Shown: in pieces, positions 23,405 to 35,224 of the stretch
Numbering within the stretch: position 1 is the stretch's first letter
How the letters are laid out: each line of letters starts with the position of its first letter
NCBI GenBank assembly: GCA_963576475.1
Contig: OY754978.1
Location: forward strand, 5,479,929-5,543,928
Reading direction: 5' to 3'
From: Molanna angustata
Taxonomy: Eukaryota; Arthropoda; Insecta; Trichoptera; Molannidae
Length of the DNA stretch: 64,000 bases
Notes under the pieces: generated by a model
Databases searched by the model: none
Told to the model about the DNA's origin: nothing
Seen by the model: the letters and a program-made list of their open reading frames with translations, nothing else
Made by a program: the position numbers and the translations under genes

Positions 23405-23640
23405 TTTTTTTAACTTGGTTTTCACCACGTGAGAATTGAATTTAAGACCGGTTTCGGAACTAACCGTTCCCTCCTCAGGCAGAATTTCAATTAAACGCAG
23501 AATGTGACTGTGTGCTTAAAATAAGGCTATGTATTTGGATATTGGTAGAAGGTCATTAGGGGCGGGTCTTGTGTAGAATGGTTCTGATTGGTAAGATTGA
23601 TGGAAAGGGGAAACATATTTAAAAGCGGGCTGTAAGATCT
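23405..23640 (-). mobile_element. Penelope-like element terminal repeat with hammerhead-like core
   Basis: The - strand contains CTGAGGAG-GGAAC-GGTTA-GTTCC-GAAACCGGTC at 23478-23446, the same layout as 48336-48310, followed by GTGGTGAAAACC. Penelope-like retroelements are known to carry hammerhead motifs in their terminal repeats. No coding part is left here. Confidence 0.55.
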
Positions 23641-23819
23641 ACTTGATTATTTATTATATATTTCTGTTTGAATTAATTGCTTTTTTTATTTCAAGTGACT
23701 AAATTATCTAAGCGTAAACGCTTTACTAAATAGGTTAAACTTCTACGTATATATTACTTTGTTATATTATTTCCCGCCTTACTCTATGCGCTCCTGATAT
23801 ATACCGCGTACTAATGCAG

Positions 23820-24110
23820 ATGACACATCCACTGAAATTAAGCAAGCACAGAATAGGTATATGCGACAGCCAGATGCTTCTTTGGTTTGAGGAGACATCT
23901 GGCAACTCGGAGGATGTCTAGAAAAACGAAAGTCACAATTTACAAAAAGGTGCTACGCCCGGTACTAACTTATGATTCTGAATGCTGGGTATTGAGCAAA
24001 AAAGATGAATTGTCTCTACTAGTGTTCGAGAGAAAAATACTCAGAAGCATATTCCGACCTGTGCAGGTAAACGGAGCTTGGAGAATACGACACAACGACG
24101 AGATCTAAAA
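23820..24110 (+). mobile_element. LINE RT C-terminal remnant (RTE-like)
   Basis: Reads RRHLATRRMSRKTKVTIYKK, VLRPVLTYDSECWVLSKKDE, then FERKILRSIFRPVQVNGAWR and a stop. 'LTY..E.W.L...' followed by 'FERK.LR.I' is the conserved post-RT block of RTE-like elements. Confidence 0.8.
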
Positions 24111-24479
24111 TATGTATAATGTTTAACGTTTATAAACGCAATAACTGTTACTAGCATTTAATTATTTCTGTGTGTAAACAGTACTGTTGTTGAATGTTTT
24201 TCCTACGTTAATTTACGTACACAAAGTTTCTTTGCACTTAGTTCCGTCTTGGTATTTAGATGGGGGTGAAAGCAGCCGAGATAGCCTCTCTAATGGATTT
24301 ATAATGACCTCATAATCGTCTGGTAAGGAATGCAACCTCACGGCACAGAGGATGGATGTTTTGTGCATTATTTTATTTGAAATTCATCAGCTGCGAAATG
24401 GAAAGTATAAAGAGAGCAGTCTGAAATGAGTAGAATTCAAGCCAACACTAAACATTACCATTTAGCGTTTTGTGATAGA

Positions 24480-25080
24480 GTCGAGTCCTGAAATGATACA
24501 AAAGAGAAAGGCAATCGTAGTTTCACTGGAATGATGAATCCAGGCCCACGAGCACAGGTGACCAGAGTACCAGCCAGAACATGCGAGCCACATGGGCTTG
24601 TGACCATGTATGCGGGATTAAGGGGCCCCTTTATGACTCAAGTCACACTCACCACTCACCCACCAATCTCTGACTGATATTCCACTCCCCCACGCAACCA
24701 AATCCAATAAGATGCGGAAAATGCTGCTTTTACCACCCTATCCAAAATTTTGCCTCTAGGGAGACCCAGGTCTTTAAAGTAGGAATATAAAGATTTTGCG
24801 GGCAGGCCTCTCGCCCCCACCACTACAGCATATATATTCGTGCTAAAGCCATTTTGAACTGTTTTACCTACCATTTTGTCATTTTGTATTGGTGGTCTTT
24901 TGGAATATTTTTGTCCCATGGAACAGTCAGCTTCACATAAATAACTCTTTTCAATGAAAAAGAGTATAATTGTCAGGCCTAAGAGACGAGATGCAGATCT
25001 CCTTTGGAAAGTTATATTTCTCTGGATATAAGTAAGAATAGCGAAAATTATACCCAGAAACTACAAGCTAAAAAAACAAG
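24480..25080 (-). mobile_element. LINE ORF2 C-terminus with 3' UTR
   Basis: The - strand reads VKLTVPWDKNIPKDHQYKMT then, after a frameshift, YAVVVGARGLPAKSLYSYFK, DLGLPRGKILDRVVKAAFSA, SYWIWLRGG. This 'ELTVPWE' ... 'VGARG..A.SLY....DLGL' ending is typical of insect LINE ORF2 proteins. Its 3' UTR (24490-24605) recurs at 124-240. Confidence 0.8.
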
Positions 25081-25109
25081 TAATTAGTGCGCCTCTGTTT
25101 AAAAACGAA

Positions 25110-25510
25110 AAAAATGTGATAAACATCAAATTGTCCACTGCATCTGAAGCATTCTTCTTCGTGCTATATCAGGTCTCACCGACGTTAGCGATCACTGCTG
25201 AGAAGGCATCTCTATCCGTCGCCGTCCGGAACAATTCGCCGACGTCTCTGATGTCTGTCCACTCACGAATGTTGCGGAGCCATGACATCTCACGTCTTCC
25301 TATTCTGAGGCTTCCCTCTATTGCAGTCCTTCATAATCAGTTTGAGTAGCCTGTATTTTTTGCCTCGCAGAACGTGACCCAAATATGATATTTTTCGTCA
25401 AATTGTGTCAACCAACTCGCGCCCGACATTTGCTCTCCTGAGTACTTCCACATTTGAAACTTTATCGACCCAAGAAATTTACAGCATGCAGCGATGCAGC
25501 ACAAAACCAA
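25110..25510 (-). mobile_element. LINE RT C-terminal remnant (RTE-like)
   Basis: The - strand pieces ISWVDKVSNVEVLRRANVGR, YLGHVLRGKKYRLLKLIMKD and GRREMSWLRNIREWTDIRDV, then TDRDAFSAVIANV, show the canonical RTE-like tail with at least two frame changes. It ends about 330 bp before the first visible Trpm exon. Confidence 0.8.
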
Positions 25511-25843
25511 TTTTTTTTTTTAGTCAAAACTATAATTCGGTTGCTTATAACATACACTTAAAAATACTAAACAATAATTCGTTGTTGTTTTTTTGATAGT
25601 AGTGGAGATAAAGCATGAAGATCACATGTAGTGCACACTGTTCTTGAGAAAAGCACAACTGGATTACACAGGATAGTTAAGTCCCGGAAGATCAAAATAA
25701 GTAGAACCCAAAGAAATATGGAAAAAAAGATGAAGAAAAAACGAAAATAAAGTGGAGAGAAACTCGTATACGGCTTCAATGATCTAGTGTTATCAATACA
25801 TCTTTAAAATATTTAAAAAGTTTTTATTTGTCTTTCTTTTCAG

Positions 25844-26057
25844 TACGTCCGTCTATCGTACGACACCCGCCCGGAGTTGATTGTCCAGCTGTTGACTCGG
25901 GAGTGGGGACTAGAGCTGCCGAAGCTGCTGATAACCGTGCAAGGTGGCAAGACCAACTTTGAGCTCCAGCCGAAACTTAAGAAAGTTCTACGCAAGGGCC
26001 TGCTCAAGGCGGCCAAGACAACGGGCGCATGGATCTTCACCGGAGGAACCAATACCG
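25844..26057 (+). CDS. Trpm: TRPM cation channel, coding exon 1 of 5 visible
   Basis: Part of a TRPM channel, a plasma-membrane Ca/Mg/Zn-permeable cation channel with a large cytosolic N-terminal homology region (family knowledge). The exon follows a pyrimidine-rich TTTGTCTTTCTTTTCAG acceptor and opens in phase 0 with [13 protein letters not shown]. It contains [20 protein letters not shown] and ends [12 protein letters not shown] before a GTAAAA donor (phase 1). The 'SV/TVQGG..NFE..PKL' block and '[12 protein letters not shown]' are hallmarks of the TRPM nucleotide-binding-like (SLOG) N-terminus. Codons are more GC-rich than the flanking introns. Exons at 38788, 52102, 54653 and 56901 continue it in frame, 272 codons in total. 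The preceding exon was not found in 1-25843. The identification is secure; the symbol follows the single fly gene. Confidence 0.95.
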
Positions 26058-26463
26058 GTAAAAATATTTTTATGTTGTTGTAAGAATGAATATGTCCCGT
26101 GTTTTTATTTTGTCAATTTTAACATCACTGATTTTGTAAAGTTCCGTCCGTCTTAGGAATAATGAAATCGAGATTGTAGTCACGGGTCGATGTCAAAGCA
26201 ACTAGCGCGCTGCATTAGAAATTCAGCGCACGTGTGTTTGAATCTAGCTCTTACTGAATTCCTTCACTTGAAGTACAAGCGTTTTTGCTTATTTTAAGAA
26301 ATGAATCAGGATGTTTTGTTTCAAATCCATGTTCACTATAAAAAAAACACATTGAAAACGTGAAATAACAGTATCACTAACGTGAAGTAACAGTATCAAT
26401 AACGTGAAATAACTACCAAATGTGAAATAACAGTATCAAAAGAGACAATATTGAACATAATAT

Positions 26464-26753
26464 TTATTTTATTTTATTTTATTTTATTTTATTTTATTTT
26501 ATTTTATTTTATTTTATTTTATTTTATTTTATTTTATTTTATTTTATTTTATTTTATTTTATTTTATTTTATTTTATTTTATTTTATTTTATTTTATTTT
26601 ATTTTATTTTATTTTATTTTATTTTATTTTATTTTATTTTATTTTATTTTATTTTATTTTATTTTATTTTATTTTATTTTATTTTATTTTATTTTATTTT
26701 ATTTTATTTTATTTTATTTTATTTTATTTTATTTTATTTTATTTTATTTTATT
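26464..26753 (+). repeat. (TTTTA)n microsatellite, about 58 units
   Basis: About 290 bp of uninterrupted pentanucleotide repeat, with degenerate units to 26782. The long FYFIL-repeat open frame across it is an artefact. It lies 0.4 kb into the first 12.7-kb Trpm intron. Confidence 0.98.
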
Positions 26754-27031
26754 TTTTTCTTATTGTATTTTATTTTATTTAAATATATAACCACTGGGTA
26801 TATAACCACAATATTATCCTAATACATAAAATACATGAATATATAAAAAAAAAACTAAATCCCAATTTTTCCGTAGGTAATTTAAATTTCAGTATACCTC
26901 GGTCACTCGTCACACTACAAAAGTCATGTTAGCAAGAAAAGTTTATCTATTTTCCTGTTCATTAGTTGCGAAGTAATATCTATCCTAAACCTATTTCTAT
27001 TTTTAATAACTTTTGTTCTTGCTTATCAGAT

Positions 27032-27325
27032 TTCGTTAATAGCTTACTAATCGCGCTACTAGATAACCACGACTAAAATAGTTAAGATCAGTATTATTTT
27101 TTTTTGCTTATAAACGTATACTAAGATGTGACTAACTAGTTCACCGAATTGTTTATGAACACCCTCATTTATTTTTTCATATGGCGGCATTGAATTCACT
27201 TGTAATTTTTGGACATTGAGAAATGAAAACAAACACCGTGTTGTAACGTGTTGAATCAATTTAAACACGACTGCGATGAAGAACAACTAGGAAAAACGTT
27301 AGAAGTATTAAATTTTTCTGTCAAT
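27032..27325 (-). repeat. REP-E left half, interrupted by a LINE
   Basis: Matches the reverse complement of 39590-39900 (GACTAAAATAGTTAAGATC, CATATGGCGGCATTGAATTC, GTATTAAATTTTTCTGTCAA). The homology stops where the Jockey-like LINE begins and resumes at 28655-28835, giving an empty-site comparison at 39560-39590. Confidence 0.8.
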
Positions 27326-27329
27326 CTTA

Positions 27330-28654
27330 ATTAATCTTAATCAATCAATCTTAATCGCAAACAGTAACAATAGGAGGGCATAAAGCGCCACCATATAAAA
27401 CAACATCGGGAATCGCACAAGGATCACTACTTGGACCGCTTCTATTTTTATTATTCATAAACGACATAGCCTCGTCAATTAAATACTCTGAATTTTTGCT
27501 TTTTGCCGACGATCTAAAACTGTACCGTAAAATAGAATCTATCACAGACTGTAATCTACTGCAGAAGGACCTTGCCTCCCTATATACTTGGTGTAAACTT
27601 AATGACCTTTATTTTAACTACAGCAAGTGCCAATATATTTCCTTCACAAATAATAAATCTAAAATATCTTTCCAGTACAACATAAACAACAATTATTTAG
27701 CAAGATGTGATACTGTGAGAGATTTAGGAGTCCTATTCGATTTTAAACTTAAATATGACGCGCATATAGATGAAATAGCCAAAAAAGCTTCTAAACTACA
27801 AGGGTTTATATGCAGGCAGACAAAGGACTTTTCGGACCAAACAGTAGCATTGAGTCTATACAAAAGTCTCGTAGTTTCTGTTTTAGAATATAATTCGGTT
27901 ATTTGGTCACCGAATTATGAAGTGCATAGTCAGAGAATTGAGGGAATTCAAAAAAAGTTCCTCAGGATTCTGGCTTATCGCTCAAAGAAATCAAATCTAG
28001 ATACATACGAAAAAAAAATGAACTTTTATAAAATAAACTCCCTGAAGGAAAGAAGAAGAATGGTTGGTTTAATTTGCCTATATAATGTCGTCAATGGCAG
28101 ACTAGATGCCCCCAATATACTGCGTCTATTAAATTTTAACGTAAAAAAAATGTATACAAGATCTCGGGACTTTTTTATTTTAAATTCATATAAAACTAAT
28201 ATAGGATATTTCTCCCCCCTCCCTAGAATTACTCGCGATTTTAATATTATATCGTTGTCCAGACCTCTTGTGGATATTTTCTCAGAGTTAAATGAATTTA
28301 AAAAATGTATTTTCTTGCCTTGATTTGTGGAGCTTGTGCAATCTGTGCCCACATAGTATGCAATGCGGGATAGTTAATGTTATGTAGGTGCGAATTTTTT
28401 TGGTTGTTTCTTTCCTACCTACTTCGATTATATTTTTGTAAACAAGCGAATGACCCTTGTATGCTTTAATTTATTTTGATTTTATACCTACTACCTTGTA
28501 TGCTATTGGTTTGTTTTAATTTTTATACTTTGAAATTTGAAATGTTATACAAATTTGATGTAATTATTTTTTTATGATTAATCGTGTAAAATAATTGTAG
28601 GTTTAATCCTGTATATTTTACCTAAATAAATAAAATAAAAAATAAAAAATAAAA
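27330..28654 (+). mobile_element. 5'-truncated Jockey-like LINE with long open RT frame
   Basis: One open frame from about 27356 to TGA at 28321-28323. It reads TTSGIAQGSLLGPLLFLLFI, then SEFLLFADDLKLYRKI (the FADD catalytic box of reverse transcriptase), SKCQYISFT, VRDLGVLFDFKLKYDAHIDE and SLVVSVLEYNSVIWSPN. The 3' UTR ends in an (AAATAAAT)/(AAAAAAT) tail at 28624-28654. The fingers domain and endonuclease are missing through 5' truncation. It is inserted in REP-E. Confidence 0.92.
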
Positions 28655-28835
28655 AATATGCGTCTGATCATAATATGTGAAAGATTCACCATTTTGAAAT
28701 ATTTGGTATGACGCGTTATTCAAGCGCTAAACAACCTCTCGACCTGTCCTAACTTGACGTCTATGAAATAAAGGTAGTAACGGATTATTAGTAAACTGTT
28801 TCGTTAATCACGCTCTATTAACAGGTACTGTATAT
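28655..28835 (-). repeat. REP-E right half
   Basis: ATGTGAAAGATTC, GGTATGACGCGTTA and CAACCTCTCGACCTGTCCTA match the reverse complement of 39370-39560, completing the copy split by the LINE. Confidence 0.8.
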
Positions 28836-30658
28836 ATTTTTCGTTTATAAGTATCCTTCGGAAGCCGATTAAATGCAGTCGGTGCTCTAAAAGCTAATGC
28901 TGTGACATTGTTCTACTAAAACGTACATGATAAAAGATATTTACTGTTTGACGTGTATTAAGGATTTGTTGTGACCTATTATTGACACAGTGCGACTTGT
29001 TTTGGACAACAAAACCGTCACTTTACGTGTTTATTTTACATAATTTATTGCATGTTAAATCAGAATTAGCAATAGGCCGTACAATTTTTACACTTTTCTT
29101 GATTGTTCAAATCATCTTCAATTGAAATGAAGAATAAATTAATGTGGGTAACGGCATAACGGAAGGAATCAGAACATCACAGCCAATAAATAAACAAATT
29201 AAGGGCTTGAGTTCATTAAGAGAACTCACCCCAAATATGTGCCAAAGAGAAACTTCAAAAGATGGCGCATTACACGATATATAAATAAGGCGTATTACTT
29301 ATTCTGTTTTATATGTAGAAATTTATGTGAAAAAACACTTCACTTTTACGTTTACGTTCGTTTAGTACGTAATGATAATATACTGTTTCATTTTTAAATT
29401 TTCAAACATATTTATTTATTTATTTATTTAGGGACAAATACAGTCTTAAAATAATAAAATAGAATAATACACTATAAAAGAATAACAAACAGACCAATTA
29501 CATCTGTCCACAGATATTAAATATGAAGCATTTTAAACATCATAACTTTAAATATAACTAAGATTAACTGTACATATGTTTGCCTGTGACGGGAAAGGAA
29601 GGGAAGGGAAAAAAAGGATGGGGAAAAGGATTATGACACTTAAATTGTTATATTTTTGTTACAAACAACAACAAAAATGTAAATAAAAGTATACAAAAGG
29701 TAATATTAGAAAAAAACACAAATAATGAACAAAAAAAAAATTAAACATACGAGTTCATGCTATGCACTTATAGAGAGAATTTTTGTATGCGTTATTACTA
29801 GCGGTGAATATAATATCTGAATGTGTGATACTGGCCGAGAGGTTGACATTATAGAAGTTATTGTATACATAAAATACCTACGTATTGTTTCGTTATTATT
29901 TAATTATATTCGTTATTAATAGCAAATATACCATTTTTTTCACCAAATATTTCAATAGAATGTTAATAAACATCGTTTAAGAAATCGACTCTCTAGTTTT
30001 GATTAAAAAATCAAATGAATTTTCTTAATTTTGATATTTTACTAAAAGTGTGTTCCTATTTATATATTTTTTCACTCTATCATTTTTAATATGGCAATAT
30101 TGAAATTCCCGTTTATTTCTCGTCGATCGCCTCGAGCTATATTTGCACAAACATAGTAAATAAAAAGTATTCGATATTTTGGAGACATGATATCGAGAAT
30201 GGATTTTCTCAGAATTTTTATAAATTGATTCTTGTCATGTTAGAAGATTGAGTTTTTCTTACAAATTTTGTAATCATGCGAATAATGGCTTTTCGAGTCG
30301 ACATAATAATTTCGCCGAAAATATTTTTCTTTTGAATTTAACCCGTTGGAATATTATTCCATTACCTTTAGTATGGTTTGTAATTTTTTCTATAGAGGTC
30401 ACTTCATTAACTGATTTTGTTTTTTATTCTAAATTTTAGTCAATTGACGGTGATCGTATTTCGTATTATTCAACGTAAATGCATAATTAAGATATCAAAA
30501 TTAATTAACATAATGTTCACAATGACATAATAAACAAACATAACCATGAAAATGTTCCTGATAATACATCACAATGTATTTATGTTGATATCAAATAACT
30601 TAACAAAATAATACCACAATGCCCTAGTAACAATGTCGGATCTGTCATTTTGGCGAAA
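28836..30658. other. Intronic DNA, no gene recognised
   Basis: AT-rich. A (TTTA)n run at 29410-29430 preceding ACAGTCTTAAAATAATAAAA looks like the antisense 3' end of a Jockey-like LINE, but no coding remnant is visible. A purine-rich AAGGAAGGGAAGGG tract lies at 29596-29630. Confidence 0.4.
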
Positions 30659-30670
30659 ATGCTTATTTTA

Positions 30671-31490
30671 GTATGGAAGAGTTACAGTATCTTGTAAGCA
30701 TGGTATATGAAGGATGCATAGAGAACGGTCTGATAATGAATGCCAGCAAATCAAAGGTAATGGTCTTTGAAAAGAGTGAAAGCAGAACAGCGTGTAAAAT
30801 AAGAGTAGAGAATGAATGGCTCGAGCAAGTCGACGAGTATGTATATCTGGGAAGCATGTTTCAACGGAATGGACGACCTGATAAGGATATCGAAAGAAGA
30901 GTTATGGCAGGAAACAGAGTGAATGGAGCACTGAGACCAGTTATGAATGATCGCAACATATCAAAGGCTGCCAAAGTTGCCATTCATAACGCTATCTTAG
31001 TGCCAACATTGACGTATGCAAGTGAAACCTGGACATGGCAGATGTCGCACGAAAGCAGAATAAATGCTGTTGAAATGAGATCGCTAAGAAGAATCTGCAA
31101 TAGAACGATGTATGACAGGGAAAGAAATGAGAACATAAGGAAAGAATGTAAGATGAAGAAAGATATCATTAATAGAATGAAAGTGAACACACTGAGATGG
31201 TTTGGCCACATGGGTAGAATGAATGAGGAACGCCTGACGAAGAAAATATACAACGCGGATAGGAATGGATTAAGAGGCCGGGGCCGCCCAAGAAAGGGAT
31301 GGCACGACCATGTGATCGATATTCTGAAAGACGGAAATGTTAGAAGCATGTACAATAGACGAACATGTATGAGACGATGCATGAATGTTGACGAGGCGAT
31401 GAATGTGTGCCAGGATAGAAAGATATGGCGTTCGGTTCTCTCTGCCTACCCCGTAAGGGACATGGCGTGATGGTATGTATGTATGTATGT
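30671..31490 (+). mobile_element. Young 5'-truncated LINE with 12-bp target duplication
   Basis: The 12 bases ATGCTTATTTTA occur immediately before (30659-30670) and after (31491-31502) the element. The whole insert is one open frame (265 codons from ATG 30673) covering the end of ORF2: CIENGLIMNASKSKVMVFEK, EYVYLGSMFQRNG, LVPTLTYASETWTW, MKVNTLRWFGHMGRMNEERL, GRGRPRKGWHDHV, ending PVRDMA. The tail is (TATG)n. The intact frame and perfect duplication show a recent insertion. Decayed relatives lie at 9590 and 52737. The exact clade is uncertain. Confidence 0.95.
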
Positions 31491-31502
31491 ATGCTTATTT
31501 TA

Positions 31503-32769
31503 CACTAATTACATTTATATAATCAATATATTATAAAAATAAAAACTTGCAATTTAATAATATTTCGCCTATTTCACAATACAGCAACGTCGGATCTGTT
31601 AATGTGTCCGTATAGTAATGACTTATTTTAGGTTATACCCATAGAATGGCATAGAATAATAAAACGAGCTTGTCAAAAAGGGAGCTACGAATATGATGGT
31701 GTTCCGGACACTGAAAGTAAGTAAGTATCATTGCTCTTTGATCATCAGGAAAGTGACATAGATCTGGGAGAGTTAATAAATCCAAAAGGATTCTTTTAAC
31801 ACTTGACACAGCAACAAATATATAGCGGAATTCTTCGACGGCTCTATAATTGCTTCAGTTAAATGTCACAAGTTCAAAGCTTTAGATAAATTAGTTAGAG
31901 CGAGCAGTTTTACATATTACTACAAAAGTTAAAAGGGAAATGTAGACCGCTCTCAAACCGTACGATAAATTTTCGTTTGTCCTCCTCAAACCACATTTTG
32001 TTTATGTCTCTAGTTTCCATGTCTTTACCGAGGATTCAGTTCCCTTGATAAATACATATTGCAAACGTTTGCTATTTTCTAAAATTAATTTACAACCAAA
32101 CATTGTAAACGTCTCAAAATTTCGACTGTTGATTTACAAATTTTGATTAACTGACTATAATTCCATCCAGAGTACTTTTACTCTCCACTGCTATGGAAAA
32201 ATGAATCTTCTTCTTCTTCTTCGTACAGCCTAAGTTCGACCGAATTCATATTGATATTTTGGGGGTATATATTTAATTTATTATTTTAATGAAGAAAGAT
32301 TATATTGCAGAAGGTGCGTGTTCAAAGGATTCTATTTTATTAACATATACCTCCAAGTATGATATTGCTTATGTCAGTTAATTAAATAATTGATAATATA
32401 TCATTTTTATTGTGATGAAGGGTTTCGATCAAAGAACTACTTACATGATCAACACTGGTTTATTCGTAACAATTGAAAATACAATATAAAAAATAACTTG
32501 ATAAATTTGTGATTTCGTGGGTCGGAACTAATGGATAAAAATTAAACGCGACTCTAATCTATTCAACGATCAACACACGAATAAAATCTGTCGATCAGCT
32601 TGTATCAAAGACAGTGGGCTATGGTTCGTTGATCATCGTCAATCTTCGGGAGCATTTGAGAATCCCGGGCCGTACATGTTGCATTCAACCAGGCGCTGCC
32701 ACAATATGATACGAGTACGTAAGAAGTGCATTGATTTTTCTTATATCTTTCTAAATGTTCAAAATGCTG
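31503..32769. other. Intronic DNA, no gene recognised
   Basis: No coding sequence seen. A (TTC)n run at 32203-32222 resembles the tail of an RTE-like LINE or SINE-2 on the - strand, without a recognisable body. Confidence 0.4.
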
Positions 32770-33220
32770 TCACGTTCTTATGAGTTTTTATTTATTTTTC
32801 GTTTAAAGAATGAATTCACTCTTAAGAACCCTTTCACGCCTAAATACCTCTATGAGAAATTCACCCACCTTTCCTCTCATGACCTAAATTAACGGTCTCA
32901 AAACCATACTACCTGCGCTCTCAATACCTATACACCACACATCCTCTTACATTTACTCGTTCACAATTCACCAGCCTGGCTGTGAAACCAATTACCCAAT
33001 GGTATAAGAGAAGCTCCTAGCTTAATGGTTTTCAAGAAACTTTTGAAGTCAAACTTCTTATCCACATGCCTATAATTCGTTTATCCTTTTTCCCTTCGCA
33101 TCCCACCCTTTTTCCTTTTTTTCAGACATCACCATTATTATTTTTAAATTGTGGTGTTTTTTTGTTTTAAATCTTCTATTTTTTATTTATTAATATTTAT
33201 TTTCTAATGCCTTTACACTG
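32770..33220 (+). mobile_element. LINE C-terminus and 3' UTR, degraded
   Basis: Reads NEFTLKNPFTPKYLYEKF, then after stops AWLxNQLPNGIREAPSLM and VFKKLLKSNFLS, the 'W..LP..IR....L..FK..LK' ending of Jockey-like ORF2, and a TTTATT-rich 3' end. Confidence 0.7.
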
Positions 33221-33687
33221 TGGAAATTCATTATAAAAATATTAAAATAACAATATAACTTGTTTTTTTCCACTAAATTATTTTCAGTCTACGACTATTT
33301 TCAAGATCTTCTTACAAACAAGTTGTGAAATTGAAAATAAATTAATGGAAGTAAACGAACGTCCTTTCATTCCTACATGTTTCATATCTGAAAATAGCTT
33401 TATAAAGTTCCAAGGATCCACTTTAAATCCACCAACAAACATTATTAAAAATGATTCAATAAAAAATGAACCATTAAAAGTTAAATTGGATTGTTAGCAA
33501 ACAACATAGATCAGTGAAGATGTCACGTATATCCAACGACCTGATAAAAATTACAATTAGGAGGCTGAGCCTGCTTTTTAAGAGATAATCTTCAATATCG
33601 ATATCATATGCGAGGAATTTTGATCTCGTTGCTGTCTGGCACGTCCGGTGTATACCTACAGAAATTAAAACAAAAAAATAATAATAA

Positions 33688-33775
33688 AGGTACCGCATTG
33701 GAATAATGCTTCCACTCTTTTCTATTATAATTATTTCCGGGTGATTGAAAATACAAACGGCAAAATAACACGCGA
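33688..33775 (+). mobile_element. MITE-C fragment
   Basis: GGTACCGCATTGGAATAATG, CTTCCACTCTTTTCTATTAT and ATTGAAAATACAAACGGCAA, the left 85 bp of the family only. Confidence 0.6.
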
Positions 33776-34237
33776 AAGTTATCCTACGAACGAACTAAAA
33801 CGAACGTTACCCTATCATAAGAAGTGATGCCAACCTGGGTGCTACTCATGACACGTTCTAAATACGTTCTTAGCTTGCCTTAATCTTAAAAATGTATAAA
33901 TCAGTACTCGAATGCATTCCAATCTTAATCTTCTCTACATTTAATCATGAAAATGTGTTTATATCTACGTTTAGTATGAAATTGTCATTAATTGTTGTAT
34001 AAATTCATATAATTATTCAATAAATTCAACCTCAAAGATCGTTAAAGTCTGAAACTGATCATAATTTTACTGTAATCAATTTCATGAGTAGCCCTGCAGT
34101 ATACTTTTTTTTTTGTATTATCATTTTCCCGCCACTGACTTGTCGCCTTTATCTATGGACGTGTCAGTGACAAGTGTTGTTTTTGTTTTATTGCTGTTAA
34201 TTTGCAACTTTTAATTTATCAGGAATTCCTTTTTTTA

Positions 34238-34340
34238 AATGAATATGTCCTTATACATCTTCCTACATTTGCTTAACTAAGCATAAATGCTTGTGGTGAA
34301 CGAAATCAGTCGAGGCATGATTTGAACTCAGCCTAGTGAG
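34238..34340 (-). mobile_element. SINE-1 copy, head degraded
   Basis: TGAATATGTCCTTATACATC, GGTGAACGAAATCAGTCGAG and GCATGATTTGAACTC (mutated B box); the tRNA-like 5' half is gone. Confidence 0.7.
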
Positions 34341-34720
34341 GTGGAGTATACCAAATAATACTATAAAAAATGTTTCATATAACTTATTTAAATTGTACTT
34401 TTTTGTAATATTTTTATTGTTTGTATATTGTTATATTTTGTTTGGTTTCAATAATAAAAAAAAAAAAAAAAATGAGCCCGGGCAGACGTTGTCCTCCCAC
34501 TGACCGCCTTCTGTGTAGACCAGATTTTATAATATAAATGTCCGTGTTCGTATATCCGTATATCGTACACTTCACACTGAAAATAAATGACGTTCTAGTA
34601 GGGAAAATAAAATGTGTGTTTGTATGTATTTTTTAAATTATTATTAAAAAAATGGAAATAGAAATATTTAAAAGTGTGAAAGAGTACATCTAGTTAGGGC
34701 AAGGACTACATCCAACAGTG

Positions 34721-35224
34721 GTACTACATCCCTTGGTATTGTTAAATCAACACTTTACCAAAGAATGCTTAACAATGCCACTGAACTCTGGTTATCTACC
34801 CCAGGACAAAGACATTCAAAAGCACTCATTTCAGGATTCTCTTCAACACACTCTAAGCGGATCCTAACAATGAGCAGGAATAACCTTAGGATTCTTACTA
34901 GAATCTTAACTGGTCACTGTAGACTCAATAAACATCTATGCACGATGAATTTATCGGAAATGTACCTATGCAGGTTCTGCATGGATGAACATGAAACACC
35001 GATGCATCTACTTACAGAATGTGGCCCACTAATGCAAACAAGAGTAAAGAAAATAGGTTTGCATATTGCTGATCAAAAGCAAATCAGAGACACCGATCCA
35101 CAAAGGATTTTACAGTTCTTCCAGGAGATAGGACTATGGAATGACATCTAGCAGGCAAAGTATCACAATGGACTACTATTGAGTCGACGTGAGAAGGTCT
35201 CTAGATGGGTTATAAAAAAAAAAA
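34721..35224 (+). mobile_element. 5'-truncated RNase-H-type LINE with 13-bp target duplication
   Basis: ACATCCAACAGTG occurs at 34708-34720 and 35225-35237, flanking a 504-bp insert. The insert is open from its first bases to TAG after GLWNDI: LISGFSSTHSKRILTMSRNN, LRILTRILTGHCRLNKHLCT, CRFCMDEHETPMHLLTECGP. The 'LTGHC.LN.HL' and 'C..C...ET..HLL.EC' motifs are those of I/R1/Jockey-type ORF2 C-termini. It has a poly-A tail. Confidence 0.93.

Noticed and set aside
1..25843. Upstream Trpm exon
   Set aside because: Looked for GC-richer + strand frames with a TRPM N-terminal pattern ending in phase 0 before a donor; none convincing, so it is probably outside the window or too short to recognise.
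26451..26822. Open frame encoding a 100-residue FYFIL repeat
   Set aside because: Pure translation of the (TTTTA)n microsatellite.
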